Of a stretch of 64,000 nucleotides of DNA, positions 55,049 through 63,675 are shown piece after piece. This DNA is from Streptomyces sp. CBMA29 (GTDB taxonomy: Bacteria > Actinomycetota > Actinomycetes > Streptomycetales > Streptomycetaceae), in NCBI RefSeq assembly GCF_014596445.1, contig NZ_MECL01000182.1, positions 1 to 64,000 on the forward strand, read 5' to 3'. Each line of letters starts with the position of its first letter. Within the stretch, counting starts at the first letter, position 1. A program made the position numbers and the translations under genes. Below the pieces are notes generated by a model, which worked only from the letters and a program-made list of their open reading frames with translations, searched no databases and was not told the origin of the DNA.

Positions 55049-56530
55049 TCAGCCGGGGATCCGGCCCGCGGCGCGCAGCACCAGGCGGGCCAGCTCCTCG
55101 TGGCAGATGTCGCTGTGCGCGCCGGACGGCGGGCCGCCCGAGCACACCACCGCGGACGCGTCCACGCTCACGCAGCCGGTCCTAGGCAGCTCACCGGCCA
55201 GGGCCCGCTCCAGGGTCAACTCCGGTGCGCCGTACAGGGCTTGGAAGCCGTCGTGGCCCAGCGCGCCCCAGCGTTCGCCGAAGCCGAGCAGATCCGCCCC
55301 CGCGTGGGCGATGTCACCCAGCAGCGACTCGTCCTCGCCTGCGAGCCGCGAGGCCAGCGGGTAGAACACGCCGAGCGCCTGGTCGTGCCGCGAATGGCAG
55401 GCCACCAGGGGCCCGGTGACCCGCTGTTGCCTGCCGTGCAGCGCCCCGCCCCGCGCGTCGAAGGGCTGCGGGCCGCTGAACGCGTAGTGCGAGAGGGCCC
55501 CTTGGAGCAGGGTCACCGACGAGACCCGGAGAGTGGGCGGCATGCCGTCCAGCGCGAAGGACACCAGCCGCGCGCCGAAGCTGTGCCCGATCAGATGGAC
55601 CCGGACCGAGGGCGCCCTGCGCGCCAGCACCCCGAGCAGCGGCCCGAGCCCGCGCTGCCCGACGGTCCCCGCGCGCCGCTTCATCGCGTAGTACGTGGCC
55701 TGCCGCAGCAACTCCTTGGCCCCGTCCCACACGCGCTGGCCGAGCCCGCCGAACAGCGCCTCGCCGGAGGCCGGTGGGCCTGGTGGGGCCGGGGTGACCT
55801 CGGCGCCCGCTGTCGCCAGGGCGTCGGCCAGCGAGAGGCAGGTGGTGACGGGATCCTGGGTGAACAGGAGTGGCTCGGCGCCGGACGCGGTGCCCATGTC
55901 CTCGGCGATGAGGTTCTGGGCGGCGCCGCCTTGGGCGTTGGGCCCCTGTGCGGCGGGCGCGGCGCCCGGACTCGGCGGCAGTCCGGTGAGGGTACGGACC
56001 AGCGCGGCGAATTCGTCCAGCCGTTCGGGCGCCGCCGGCCGCTGGGCCAGCAGTTCCGCGATCCGGTCGAGCGTCGGTCCGCTGCCGGGGAAGACGTCGC
56101 CGAGTGCGGCCTTGGTCAGGGGGTCGAGCGCGGTCCTGGTCAGGGGGTCGAGCGCGGTGCCTGACGCGGCGGCGCCGTCCGTCACGGGCGCGGCGAGCGT
56201 CGGGGAGGTGCGCGGGAAGTCGGTGCGCGGGAAGTCGGGGATGGGCTCGTCGCTGAAGCGCATCGACGGCCAGTGCACGCCGACGTAGCCGAAGCGGAGG
56301 TCCGGCGCGGTGGCCAGCAAGCCGGGGAAGTAGCCGAAGAAGCCGTCGTAGAGCGCGGACGCGGTGGCGATGTCGTTGTTCCAGCCGTGCGAGAAGACCA
56401 CCAGATCGGTCCGGTCCCCGACCGCTTCCAGCAGCGCGTCCCGCTGCCGGGGGTCGGGGTCGCCGTCCGCGTCGAAGGTCAGGTCCCAGTACGGCCGGAC
56501 GCTGGTCACTGAGGTGCTGGTCACGGCCAT
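55049..56530 (-). CDS. Alpha/beta-hydrolase-fold protein
   Basis: 493-residue cytoplasmic protein with a lipase/esterase fold: VVFSHGWNNDIATASAL (oxyanion loop) and the nucleophile VHLIGHSFGARLVSFAL; the later part HSRHDQALGVFYP gives the acid/His region. Often annotated as a protein kinase by transfer in streptomycetes, but no kinase motifs are seen. A long Ala/Gly/Pro insertion (about 200-250) and a duplicated RTALDPLT segment (about 108-130) lie in the middle. GGGGGG precedes ATG 56530. Function unknown. Confidence 0.75.
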   Translation of the reverse strand: MAVTSTSVTSVRPYWDLTFDADGDPDPRQRDALLEAVGDRTDLVVFSHGWNNDIATASALYDGFFGYFPGLLATAPDLRFGYVGVHWPSMRFSDEPIPDFPRTDFPRTSPTLAAPVTDGAAASGTALDPLTRTALDPLTKAALGDVFPGSGPTLDRIAELLAQRPAAPERLDEFAALVRTLTGLPPSPGAAPAAQGPNAQGGAAQNLIAEDMGTASGAEPLLFTQDPVTTCLSLADALATAGAEVTPAPPGPPASGEALFGGLGQRVWDGAKELLRQATYYAMKRRAGTVGQRGLGPLLGVLARRAPSVRVHLIGHSFGARLVSFALDGMPPTLRVSSVTLLQGALSHYAFSGPQPFDARGGALHGRQQRVTGPLVACHSRHDQALGVFYPLASRLAGEDESLLGDIAHAGADLLGFGERWGALGHDGFQALYGAPELTLERALAGELPRTGCVSVDASAVVCSGGPPSGAHSDICHEELARLVLRAAGRIPG

Positions 56531-56718
56531 GGCGCCCCCCTGGAAATACGCCGTGATGGTGCGGTTCGCCCGCATCATCCCGACAGGGCCCGGTGTCGTC
56601 CATCCCCCGGACGGCTGAATACGCACCGGCTACGTACGCGGCGCGCGGCCGGGAGCACCGCTCCGGCGTCCCGGGCACGCCTCCGGCGCCCGGTCCGGTA
56701 CTACCGGATTGCGTGACC

Positions 56719-56731
56719 GACCGCTTAGTAT
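56719..56731. promoter_or_regulatory. Promoter/operator element before the SDR-ligase operon
   Basis: GACCGCTTAGTAT is identical over 13 bases to 48064-48076 before the TetR at 48.1 kb. TAGTAT may be the -10 box, 52 bases before the SDR start, with the preceding CCGCTTAG a half operator. Confidence 0.5.
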
Positions 56732-56782
56732 GCGAAGGAGTCGAGCCGATCCGAGCCGAGTCGAGTCGAAGGAGACACGATC

Positions 56783-57685
56783 GTGGTCGTGGAAGCAGTG
56801 CGCGGCGCCCGGGTGGTCGTCACCGGGGCGGGCGGCGGCATCGGAGCCGCCCTCGCCCGCAGATTCGCCGCCGAGGGCGCCCGGGTCGTGGTGAACGACC
56901 TGGACGCGGACGCCGCCCGCGCGGTCGCCGACGAGATCGGCGCGGCCGTCGTCCCCGGCGACGCGTCGGGCATCGTGCCCGCCGCCCGCACCGCGCTCGG
57001 CGGCGGCGTCGACATCTTCTGCGCCAACGCCGGGGTCGGCACCGGCGGCGGCCCCGAGGCGGACGACGCCGCCTGGGAGCTGGCCTGGGACGTCAACGTC
57101 ATGAGCCACGTCCGCGCCGCCCGCGCCCTGCTCCCCGAATGGCTGGAGCGCGGGCAGGGCCGTTTCGTGTCCACCGTCTCGGCGGCCGGACTGCTGACGA
57201 TGATCGGCGCGGCCCCGTACTCGGTCACCAAGCACGGCGCGCTCGCCTTCGCCGAATGGCTCTCGCTCACCTACCGGCACCGCGGCGTCCATGTGCACGC
57301 GGTGTGCCCGCAGGGCGTGCGGACCGCGATGCTCCGCTCCACCGGGGTCGCGGGCGACCTCGTGCTCGCGCCGAACGCCATCGAGCCCGAGGACGTCGCC
57401 CAGGCGGTGCTCGACGGCATCGCGGCCGACCGCTTCCTGATCCTGCCGCACCCCGAGGTCGCCGGTTATTACGCGGCCCGCGCCGCGGAACCCGGCCGCT
57501 GGCTCCGCGGCATGAACAAACTCCAGCGCAGCTACGAGGAGTTGCGGGCGAAGGAAGCGGGACAGGCCGAGGACACCGGGGTGGCCGGGCAGGCCGAGGA
57601 CACCGGGAAAGCCGAGGACACCGGTAAGACCGGACAGGCCACGGAATCCGCCACCACCCCCGCGCGGGAAGGGGAACCGGCATGA
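56783..57685 (+). CDS. Short-chain dehydrogenase/reductase
   Basis: 300-residue SDR. NAD(P)-binding TGAGGGIG at about 14-21, catalytic Ser in STVSAAG and YSVTK. Likely a beta-hydroxyacyl-CoA or similar oxidoreductase, given the CoA ligase that follows with a 4-base overlap (ATGA). The C-terminal 40 residues are a repeat of GQAEDTG/GKAEDTG/GKTGQ units, probably disordered. AAGGAG is 8 bases before GTG 56783. Confidence 0.9.
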   Translation: MVVEAVRGARVVVTGAGGGIGAALARRFAAEGARVVVNDLDADAARAVADEIGAAVVPGDASGIVPAARTALGGGVDIFCANAGVGTGGGPEADDAAWELAWDVNVMSHVRAARALLPEWLERGQGRFVSTVSAAGLLTMIGAAPYSVTKHGALAFAEWLSLTYRHRGVHVHAVCPQGVRTAMLRSTGVAGDLVLAPNAIEPEDVAQAVLDGIAADRFLILPHPEVAGYYAARAAEPGRWLRGMNKLQRSYEELRAKEAGQAEDTGVAGQAEDTGKAEDTGKTGQATESATTPAREGEPA

Positions 57686-59346
57686 CCGCCTACGCCGACC
57701 AGCCCTGGCTCAAGCACTTCACCGACGAGCAGCGCGAGGACGTCGAGCACCCGCCGTCCGTCCTGCACACCTTCCTCGACGTCGCCGCGCGGATTCCCGA
57801 CCACCGCGCGCTCTTCTACTTCGACGGCGCGCTGAGCTACCGCGAACTCGACGCCCTCTCCGACGGGTTGGCCCGGCATCTGGCCGCGCGCGGCTTCGCC
57901 CCCGGCGACCGCCTCGCGATCATGCTGCAAAATGTGCCGCAGTTCGTCGTCGGCCTGCTCGCCGTGTGGAAGGCGGGCGGCACCGTCATCCCGGTCAACC
58001 CCATGTACAAGCAAGGGGAGTTGGCGCACATCCTGACCGACGCCGGGGCCACCGCGATCCTCTGCTCGGAGCGCGCCTGGCAGGGATACGTCCGCGCCAC
58101 CGTCGTCGACTCGCCGGTCCGTATCGCGCTGACCGCCAGCGAATTCGACCTCCAGACGCGCGACGACAGCCGCGTACTGACCGGGGAACGGCCGCTCGCG
58201 CAGGCCGGTGAGGGTGCGGACGACGTGCTCACCGCCGCCCGCGCCGCGGCCGGACCGCGCCCCGGCGTCCCGCTGCCCGCCGCCTCCGACATCGCGCTGA
58301 TCAGCTACACCTCGGGCACCAGCGGCAAGCCCAAGGGCGCGCTCAACACACACGGCAACATCTCCTTCAACGCCCACCGTCAGGTGCGCGTCCAGGACCT
58401 CGGCGAGGACGCGGTGATCTTCGCGCTCGCGCCGCTCTTCCACATCACCGGCGTGGTCTGCCAGGTGTCGGCGGCGCTGGCAGGCGGTCACACCGTGGCG
58501 CTCGCGTACCGCTTCGAGCCGGGTGTGGTGCTCGACGCCTTCCGTGAGCACCGCCCGACCTTCACGGTCGGCCCGGCCACCGCCTTCATGGCGCTGCTGG
58601 CCGGGCCGGACGCCACCGCCGCGGACTTCGCGTCCTTCCGGCTGATCGGCTCGGGCGGCGCGCCGCTGCCGCCCGCCGTGGTGGAATCCTTCCGCGTCCG
58701 CTCCGGCGGCCTCTACCTCGCCAACGGTTACGGCCTCACCGAGTGCACGGCCCCCTGCGCCAGCGTCCCGCCCGGTGTCGAGGCGCCCGTCGACCCCACG
58801 TCCGGCACTCTCGCCGTCGGCGTCCCTGGCCCCGGCACGATGGTCCGCATCCTGGACGACGCGGGCGCCGAGGTGCCCTTCGGTGAATCCGGCGAGATCG
58901 CCGTCACCGGACCGATGGTCGTACCGGGCTACTGGAACCTGCCCGAGGAGTCCGCAGCGGCCCTGCCCGGCGGCGAGCTGCTGACCGGCGACATCGGCTT
59001 CATGGACGAGGACGGCTGGCTCTACGTCGTCGACCGCAAGAAGGACATGATCAACGCGTCCGGCTTCAAGGTCTGGCCGCGCGAGGTCGAGGACGTCCTC
59101 TACACCCACCCCGCGGTCCGCGAGGCGGCCGTCGTCGGCGTCCCCGACGCCTACCGCGGCGAGAGCGTCAAGGCGTACGTCAGCCTGCGGCCCGGCGCCA
59201 CCGCGGGGCCCGAGGAGATCGTCGCCTACTGCAAGGACCGCCTCGCGGCCTTCAAATACCCGCGCGAGGTCGAAGTGCTCGGCGACCTCCCCAAGACGGC
59301 CACCGGGAAGATCCTCCGGCGCGAACTCAAGGTCCGGGCCGGATAG
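57682..59346 (+). CDS. Acyl-CoA synthetase (AMP-dependent)
   Basis: 554-residue long-/medium-chain acyl-CoA ligase. ATP/AMP motif SYTSGTSGKPKGAL (about 210), LANGYGLTECTAP, and the hinge LTGDIGFMDEDGWLYVVDR with Lys in VLGDLPKTATGKILRR. It activates the carboxylate that enters the acyl-CoA route. Operon with the SDR upstream; the TetR at 59482 follows after 135 bases. Confidence 0.93.
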   Translation: MTAYADQPWLKHFTDEQREDVEHPPSVLHTFLDVAARIPDHRALFYFDGALSYRELDALSDGLARHLAARGFAPGDRLAIMLQNVPQFVVGLLAVWKAGGTVIPVNPMYKQGELAHILTDAGATAILCSERAWQGYVRATVVDSPVRIALTASEFDLQTRDDSRVLTGERPLAQAGEGADDVLTAARAAAGPRPGVPLPAASDIALISYTSGTSGKPKGALNTHGNISFNAHRQVRVQDLGEDAVIFALAPLFHITGVVCQVSAALAGGHTVALAYRFEPGVVLDAFREHRPTFTVGPATAFMALLAGPDATAADFASFRLIGSGGAPLPPAVVESFRVRSGGLYLANGYGLTECTAPCASVPPGVEAPVDPTSGTLAVGVPGPGTMVRILDDAGAEVPFGESGEIAVTGPMVVPGYWNLPEESAAALPGGELLTGDIGFMDEDGWLYVVDRKKDMINASGFKVWPREVEDVLYTHPAVREAAVVGVPDAYRGESVKAYVSLRPGATAGPEEIVAYCKDRLAAFKYPREVEVLGDLPKTATGKILRRELKVRAG

Positions 59347-59481
59347 GGTTCCAAACCGGCCGGAATGTGCGTCGCTTTGTCGGTACGGCGCCACATCGGT
59401 TCACCGGTAGGTCGGTACGCGGATTCGCGAATCCGCGGATACGTGGGCACGTGGGCACGTGGTACGGAAAGAGGTCAGGCC

Positions 59482-60105
59482 ATGGCACGCAATGCGACGG
59501 GCGGCGGCAGCGGCGGCTCCGGCGAGGGCGGCACCGCCGCGGTACCCGAGCGGCTGCTCGCCGAGGCCACCCGGCTCTTCGCCGAGCGCGGCTACGACCG
59601 CACCTCCGTCCAGGAGATCGTGGAGGCCGCCGGGGTCACCAAGGGCGCGCTCTACCACTACTTCGGCTCCAAGGACGATCTGCTGCACGAGATCTACGGC
59701 CGGGTGCTGCGGCTCCAGACCGAACGCCTCGACGCCATCGCCGCCCGCGACACCGCCGTGCCCGACCGGCTCGCCGAGGCCGCCGCCGACGTCGTCGTCA
59801 CCAGCATCCAGAACCTGGACGACACCAAGATCTTCTTCCGCTCCATCCACCAGCTCGCCCCGGAGAAGCAGAAGGCGGTACGTGCCGAACGCCGCCGCTA
59901 TCACGAGAAGTTCCGCTCCCTGATCGAGGAAGGCCAGCGCGGCGGGCACTTCCGCGCCGACCTGCGGCCCGACCTCGTGGTCGACTTCTTCTTCGGCTCC
60001 GTGCACCACCTCGGCACCTGGTACCACGCGCAGGGCCCGCTCTCCGCCGAACAGGTCGCCACCGAATTCTCCGACCTGCTGCTGCACTCGGTGCGGCGGC
60101 ACTGA
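59482..60105 (+). CDS. TetR-family regulator (lipid type)
   Basis: 207-residue TetR of KstR2-like shape. HTH TSVQEIVEAAGVTKGALYHYF at about 40-60. GAGG before ATG 59482. Two half sites GTCGGTA lie upstream (59379 and 59411); the second has an imperfect partner and resembles the palindrome at 63537 before the phosphotransferase, so it may control that pair and itself. Confidence 0.9.
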   Translation: MARNATGGGSGGSGEGGTAAVPERLLAEATRLFAERGYDRTSVQEIVEAAGVTKGALYHYFGSKDDLLHEIYGRVLRLQTERLDAIAARDTAVPDRLAEAAADVVVTSIQNLDDTKIFFRSIHQLAPEKQKAVRAERRRYHEKFRSLIEEGQRGGHFRADLRPDLVVDFFFGSVHHLGTWYHAQGPLSAEQVATEFSDLLLHSVRRH

Positions 60106-60123
60106 CCCGCTGGGAGCTTTGAC

Positions 60124-61107
60124 GTGAAGGCATGGCGCGTGCACGAGAACGGCGAGCCGCGCGAGGCGATGCGCCTCGACGAGGTCCCCACCCCCGAGCC
60201 GGGTCCCGGCGAGGTGCTGCTGCGGGTACGCGCCGCCGGGGTCAACTTCCCCGACGCGATGCTCTGCCGGGGCACCTACCAGATCCGGCCGCCGCTGCCG
60301 TTCACGCCCGGCGTGGAACTGTGCGGCGAGGTCGTCGCCGTCGGTGAAGGGGTCACGGATCTGGACACCGGCGCCCGCGTCATCACGCCGGCCGCCCTGC
60401 CGCGCGGCGCCTTCGCCGAATACGCCGTCGTCCCCGCCGCCGGGGTGCTGCCCGCGCCCGAGGCCCTGGACGACGCCGAGGCCGCCGCCCTCCACATCGG
60501 CTACCAGACCGGCTGGTTCGCCCTGCACCGCCGCGCCGCCCTCAGGCCCGGCGAGACCCTGCTCGTACACGCCGCCGCGGGCGGTGTCGGCAGCGCCGCC
60601 GTCCAGCTCGGCAAGGCCGCGGGCGCCACCGTCATCGGTGTCGTCGGCGGCCCCGACAAGGCCAAGGCCGCCCGTGAACTCGGCGCCGACATCGTCGTGG
60701 ACCGGCACGCGGAGGACTTCGTCGCCGTCGTCAAGGAAGCCACCGCCGGACGCGGCGCCAACGTCGTCTTCGACCCCGTCGGCGGCGACTCCTACACCAA
60801 GTCCACCAAGTGCGTCGCCTTCGAGGGGCGCATCGTCGTCGTCGGCTTCGCCGGCGGCACCGTCCCCGCGCCCGCGCTCAGTCACGCCCTCGTCAAGAAC
60901 TACGCCATCCTCGGCCTCCACTGGGGGCTCTACAACACCCACGATCCGGTGGCGGTCCGCCAGGCCCACGAGGCGCTTTCCGAGCTGGCGGCTTCCGGGG
61001 CCGTCCGCCCCCTCGTGAGCGAGCGGGTGGCTTTCGACGGCGCCGCCGAGGCCGTCCAACGCGTCGCGGACGGCAAGACGGTGGGCCGCCTGGTGATCCG
61101 CCCCTGA
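60124..61107 (+). CDS. Quinone oxidoreductase-type MDR (NADPH)
   Basis: 327-residue zinc-free medium-chain reductase. NADPH-binding HAAAGGVGSAAVQLGK (about 145-160), GVNFPDAML at the N-terminus. Likely reduces a quinone or alpha,beta-unsaturated carbonyl. GGGAG lies 7 bases before GTG 60124, 18 bases after the TetR stop, so it is probably co-transcribed with it. Confidence 0.9.
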   Translation: MKAWRVHENGEPREAMRLDEVPTPEPGPGEVLLRVRAAGVNFPDAMLCRGTYQIRPPLPFTPGVELCGEVVAVGEGVTDLDTGARVITPAALPRGAFAEYAVVPAAGVLPAPEALDDAEAAALHIGYQTGWFALHRRAALRPGETLLVHAAAGGVGSAAVQLGKAAGATVIGVVGGPDKAKAARELGADIVVDRHAEDFVAVVKEATAGRGANVVFDPVGGDSYTKSTKCVAFEGRIVVVGFAGGTVPAPALSHALVKNYAILGLHWGLYNTHDPVAVRQAHEALSELAASGAVRPLVSERVAFDGAAEAVQRVADGKTVGRLVIRP

Positions 61108-61151
61108 CCGGGGCCGCGCCTGACCTGGGCCGCGCCTGACCGGGGCCGAGC
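61104..61151. repeat. 16-base tandem repeat at the MDR stop
   Basis: Three copies of CTGACC(G/T)GGGCCG(C/A)GC starting at the stop codon; the TGA is repeated every 16 bases. Confidence 0.8.
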
Positions 61152-61180
61152 GGGGGCGCTGGGGTCACCCCCGGCGCCCC
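61152..61180. terminator. Terminator between MDR and ACAD genes
   Basis: GGGGGCGC-T-GGGG, loop TCA, CCCC-C-GGCGCCCC: a long, almost perfect GC stem between the converging genes. Confidence 0.7.
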
Positions 61181-61193
61181 TCAACGCACGCCC

Positions 61194-62414
61194 TTACGGG
61201 GCCACGTACTTCTTCAGCTCGCGGCGCGCGAGTGAGCGCTTGTGGACCTCGTCGGGTCCGTCCGCGAGCCGCAGGCTACGGGCCGCGGCGAAGAGCTGGG
61301 ACAGGGGGAAATCCTGGCTGACGCCGCCGGCGCCGTGGACCTGGATGGCGCGGTCGACGATGCGCTGGACGGCGACAGGGGTGGCGATCTTGATGGACTG
61401 GATCTCGGTGTGGGCGCCCTGGTTGCCGACGGTGTCCATGAGCCAGGCCGTCTTGAGCACGAGGAGCCGCAACTGCTCGATCTCGACGCGGGCTTCGGCG
61501 ATCCACTCCTGGACCACGCCCTGGGCGGCGAGCGGCTTGCCGAAGGCGACGCGGGAGGCGGCGCGGCGGCACATGAGTTCAAGAGCGCGCTCGGCCATGC
61601 CGATCAGCCGCATGCAGTGGTGGATGCGGCCGGGGCCGAGCCGGGCCTGGGCGATGGCGAAGCCGCCGCCCTCCTCGCCGATCAGGTTCGCGGCGGGCAC
61701 GCGCACGTCGTGGAAGACGACCTCGGCGTGACCGCCGTGGTCGCCGTCGTCGAAGCCGAACACCCGCATGCCGCGCCGTACTTCGATGCCGGGGGTGTCG
61801 CGCGGCACGAGGATCTGGCTCTGCTGGCGGTGCCGTTCGGCGTCCGGATCGGTCTTTCCCATGACGATGAAGATCGCGCACTTGGGATTCATCGCCCCGG
61901 AGATGTACCACTTGCGGCCGTTGATCACGTACGAGTCGCCGTCCCGTACGATCCGCGTCTCGATGTTGGTGGCGTCGGAGGAGGCGACGTCCGGCTCGGT
62001 CATCGCGAAGGCGGACCTGATCTCCCCGGCGAGCAGCGGCTCCAGCCACTCCTTGCGCTGGGCGGGGGTGCCGAATTCGCTGAGGACTTCCATGTTGCCG
62101 GTGTCGGGAGCGGCGCAGTTGAGGGCGGGCGGGGCCAAGTGGGGGCTGCGGCCGGTGAGTTCGGCGAGCGGCGCGTACTGGAGGTTGGTCAGTCCCGCGC
62201 CGTGCTCGCCGGGCAGGAAGAGATTCCACAGGCCCTGCCGCCTGGCCTCGGCCTTGAGGTCCTCCACCACGGGCGGCGCGGTCCACCGGTCGTCCCCCGT
62301 GGCCTCGGCGCGCTGCTCGGCGAAGACCGGCTCGGCGGGGTGGACGTGCTCGTCGAGGAACGCGGTCAGCCGCGACCGCAGTTCCTCGGTACGGGTGTCG
62401 AAGGCGAATTCCAT
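61194..62414 (-). CDS. Acyl-CoA dehydrogenase, ACAD10/11-like
   Basis: 406-residue ACAD of the ACAD10/11/LvaC-like group. AFAMTEPDVASSDATNIETR and KWYISGAMNPKCAIFIVMG are the substrate/FAD blocks. The C-terminal region has LADGPDEVHKRSLAR where ordinary ACADs have YEGT, matching the group that eliminates phosphate from 4-phosphoryl-acyl-CoAs. It is 6 bases downstream of the phosphotransferase in one operon. Confidence 0.9.
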   Translation of the reverse strand: MEFAFDTRTEELRSRLTAFLDEHVHPAEPVFAEQRAEATGDDRWTAPPVVEDLKAEARRQGLWNLFLPGEHGAGLTNLQYAPLAELTGRSPHLAPPALNCAAPDTGNMEVLSEFGTPAQRKEWLEPLLAGEIRSAFAMTEPDVASSDATNIETRIVRDGDSYVINGRKWYISGAMNPKCAIFIVMGKTDPDAERHRQQSQILVPRDTPGIEVRRGMRVFGFDDGDHGGHAEVVFHDVRVPAANLIGEEGGGFAIAQARLGPGRIHHCMRLIGMAERALELMCRRAASRVAFGKPLAAQGVVQEWIAEARVEIEQLRLLVLKTAWLMDTVGNQGAHTEIQSIKIATPVAVQRIVDRAIQVHGAGGVSQDFPLSQLFAAARSLRLADGPDEVHKRSLARRELKKYVAP

Positions 62415-62420
62415 GGCTGC

Positions 62421-63500
62421 TCAGCCTTCCTTCCGGGGGGAGTCCTGCGAGGGGCGCGGCCGGGCCTGCCGCTCGGCGTGCCGCCGGAGCCGGTCGAGGC
62501 CGCGTTCGATGAAGTGGGGGACGATGCCGCCGATCCGGTCGAATCCGGCGCCGATCGTCTGCCCGAGGGTGTAGCGGTAGTGGATGCCCTCGGAGATGAC
62601 GGCGAGCTTGTAGCAGGCGAAGGCCGTGTACCAGTCGACGGTCGACACGTCGCGGCCGGACCGCTCGGCGTACCGCTGGAGGAGTTCCGCCTCCGACGGG
62701 TGGCCGGGCGCGCCGCCCGCCGCCTGGATGGGGAAGTCGGAGGCGATCTGCGGCTCGCTGTAGACCAGCAGCAGCCCGAGGTCGGTGAGGGGGTCGCCGA
62801 GGGTGGACATCTCCCAGTCCAGGACGGCGGTGAGCCGGTCGGCGGTGTCCACCAGGACGTTGTCCAGCTTGTAGTCGCCGTGGATGACGGCGCCGCCGGG
62901 GGAGTCGGGCAGGGCCGCGCCGAGCGCGGCGTGCAGCGCGTCGATACCGGGCAGTTCGCGGCTGCGGGAGGCGTCGAGCTGCTTGCCCCAGCGGCGCAAC
63001 TGCCGTTCCAGATAGCCCTCGGGGCGGCCGAAGTCACCGAGCCCGACCGCCGCTGGGTCCACCGCGTGCAGGTCGACCAGCGTGTCGACCAGCGCGAGCA
63101 CGACCTCGCGGGTCCGCTCGGCGCCCAGCTCCCTGAGCTGGCTCTCGGTGCGGAAGGGGGTGCCCTCGACGAATTCCATGACGTAGAACGGCGCGCCGAT
63201 CACCTCGTCGTCCTCGCACAGCAGCACCGTGCCGGGCACCGGCACCGGGGTGGCGGCGAGCGCGCTGATCACCCGGTGCTCGCGCGTCATGTCGTGCGCG
63301 GTGGCCAGGACGTGCCCGAGCGGCGGTCTGCGGACGACCCATTCGGCGGCGCCGTCGGTGACCCAGTAGGTGAGGTTGGACCGGCCGCCCTCGATGAGCT
63401 TGCCGCGCAGGTCGCCGCCGACCAGCCCCGGCCGCTCCCGGTCGAGATGGGCGCGCAGCCGGCCCAGATCGAGACCCGGGGGGTTGTCGGTATCGCTCAT
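62421..63500 (-). CDS. Phosphotransferase (APH family), ACAD10/LvaA-like
   Basis: 359-residue aminoglycoside-phosphotransferase-fold kinase. P-loop-like EGGRSNLTYWV, catalytic loop VIHGDYKLDNVLV, metal motif LDWEMSTLGDPLTDLG. The group, fused to the dehydrogenase in animal ACAD10/11 and separate in bacteria, phosphorylates the 4-hydroxyl of 4-hydroxyacyl-CoA. GAGGAG is 6 bases before ATG 63500. Confidence 0.9.
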   Translation of the reverse strand: MSDTDNPPGLDLGRLRAHLDRERPGLVGGDLRGKLIEGGRSNLTYWVTDGAAEWVVRRPPLGHVLATAHDMTREHRVISALAATPVPVPGTVLLCEDDEVIGAPFYVMEFVEGTPFRTESQLRELGAERTREVVLALVDTLVDLHAVDPAAVGLGDFGRPEGYLERQLRRWGKQLDASRSRELPGIDALHAALGAALPDSPGGAVIHGDYKLDNVLVDTADRLTAVLDWEMSTLGDPLTDLGLLLVYSEPQIASDFPIQAAGGAPGHPSEAELLQRYAERSGRDVSTVDWYTAFACYKLAVISEGIHYRYTLGQTIGAGFDRIGGIVPHFIERGLDRLRRHAERQARPRPSQDSPRKEG

Positions 63501-63536
63501 GCCGTCTCCTCGTCACCGTCGTGGCTGCGGAAATCG

Positions 63537-63552
63537 TACCGACCAGTCGGTA
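63537..63552. promoter_or_regulatory. TetR operator, TACCGAC-CA-GTCGGTA
   Basis: A perfect 7-base-arm palindrome 36 bases upstream of the phosphotransferase start, also within reach of the divergent dehydratase promoter. The TetR at 59482 is the closest candidate. Confidence 0.75.
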
Positions 63553-63658
63553 TGTCGTCCAGCTCTTCGCTCTCCCCGTCGCGTCCCGTCCGTCACGTCC
63601 GCGCCTGGGAGGCCGCATTGACGGCCGTGGCCACCGCACCTACGCTCTGGACCTATGG

Positions 63659-63673
63659 GTGAACGTTATTCAC
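63659..63673. promoter_or_regulatory. Palindrome GTGAA-CGTTA-TTCAC at the dehydratase start
   Basis: A perfect inverted repeat just before ATG 63676, overlapping the alternative start at 63655. Confidence 0.45.
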
Positions 63674-63675
63674 AT

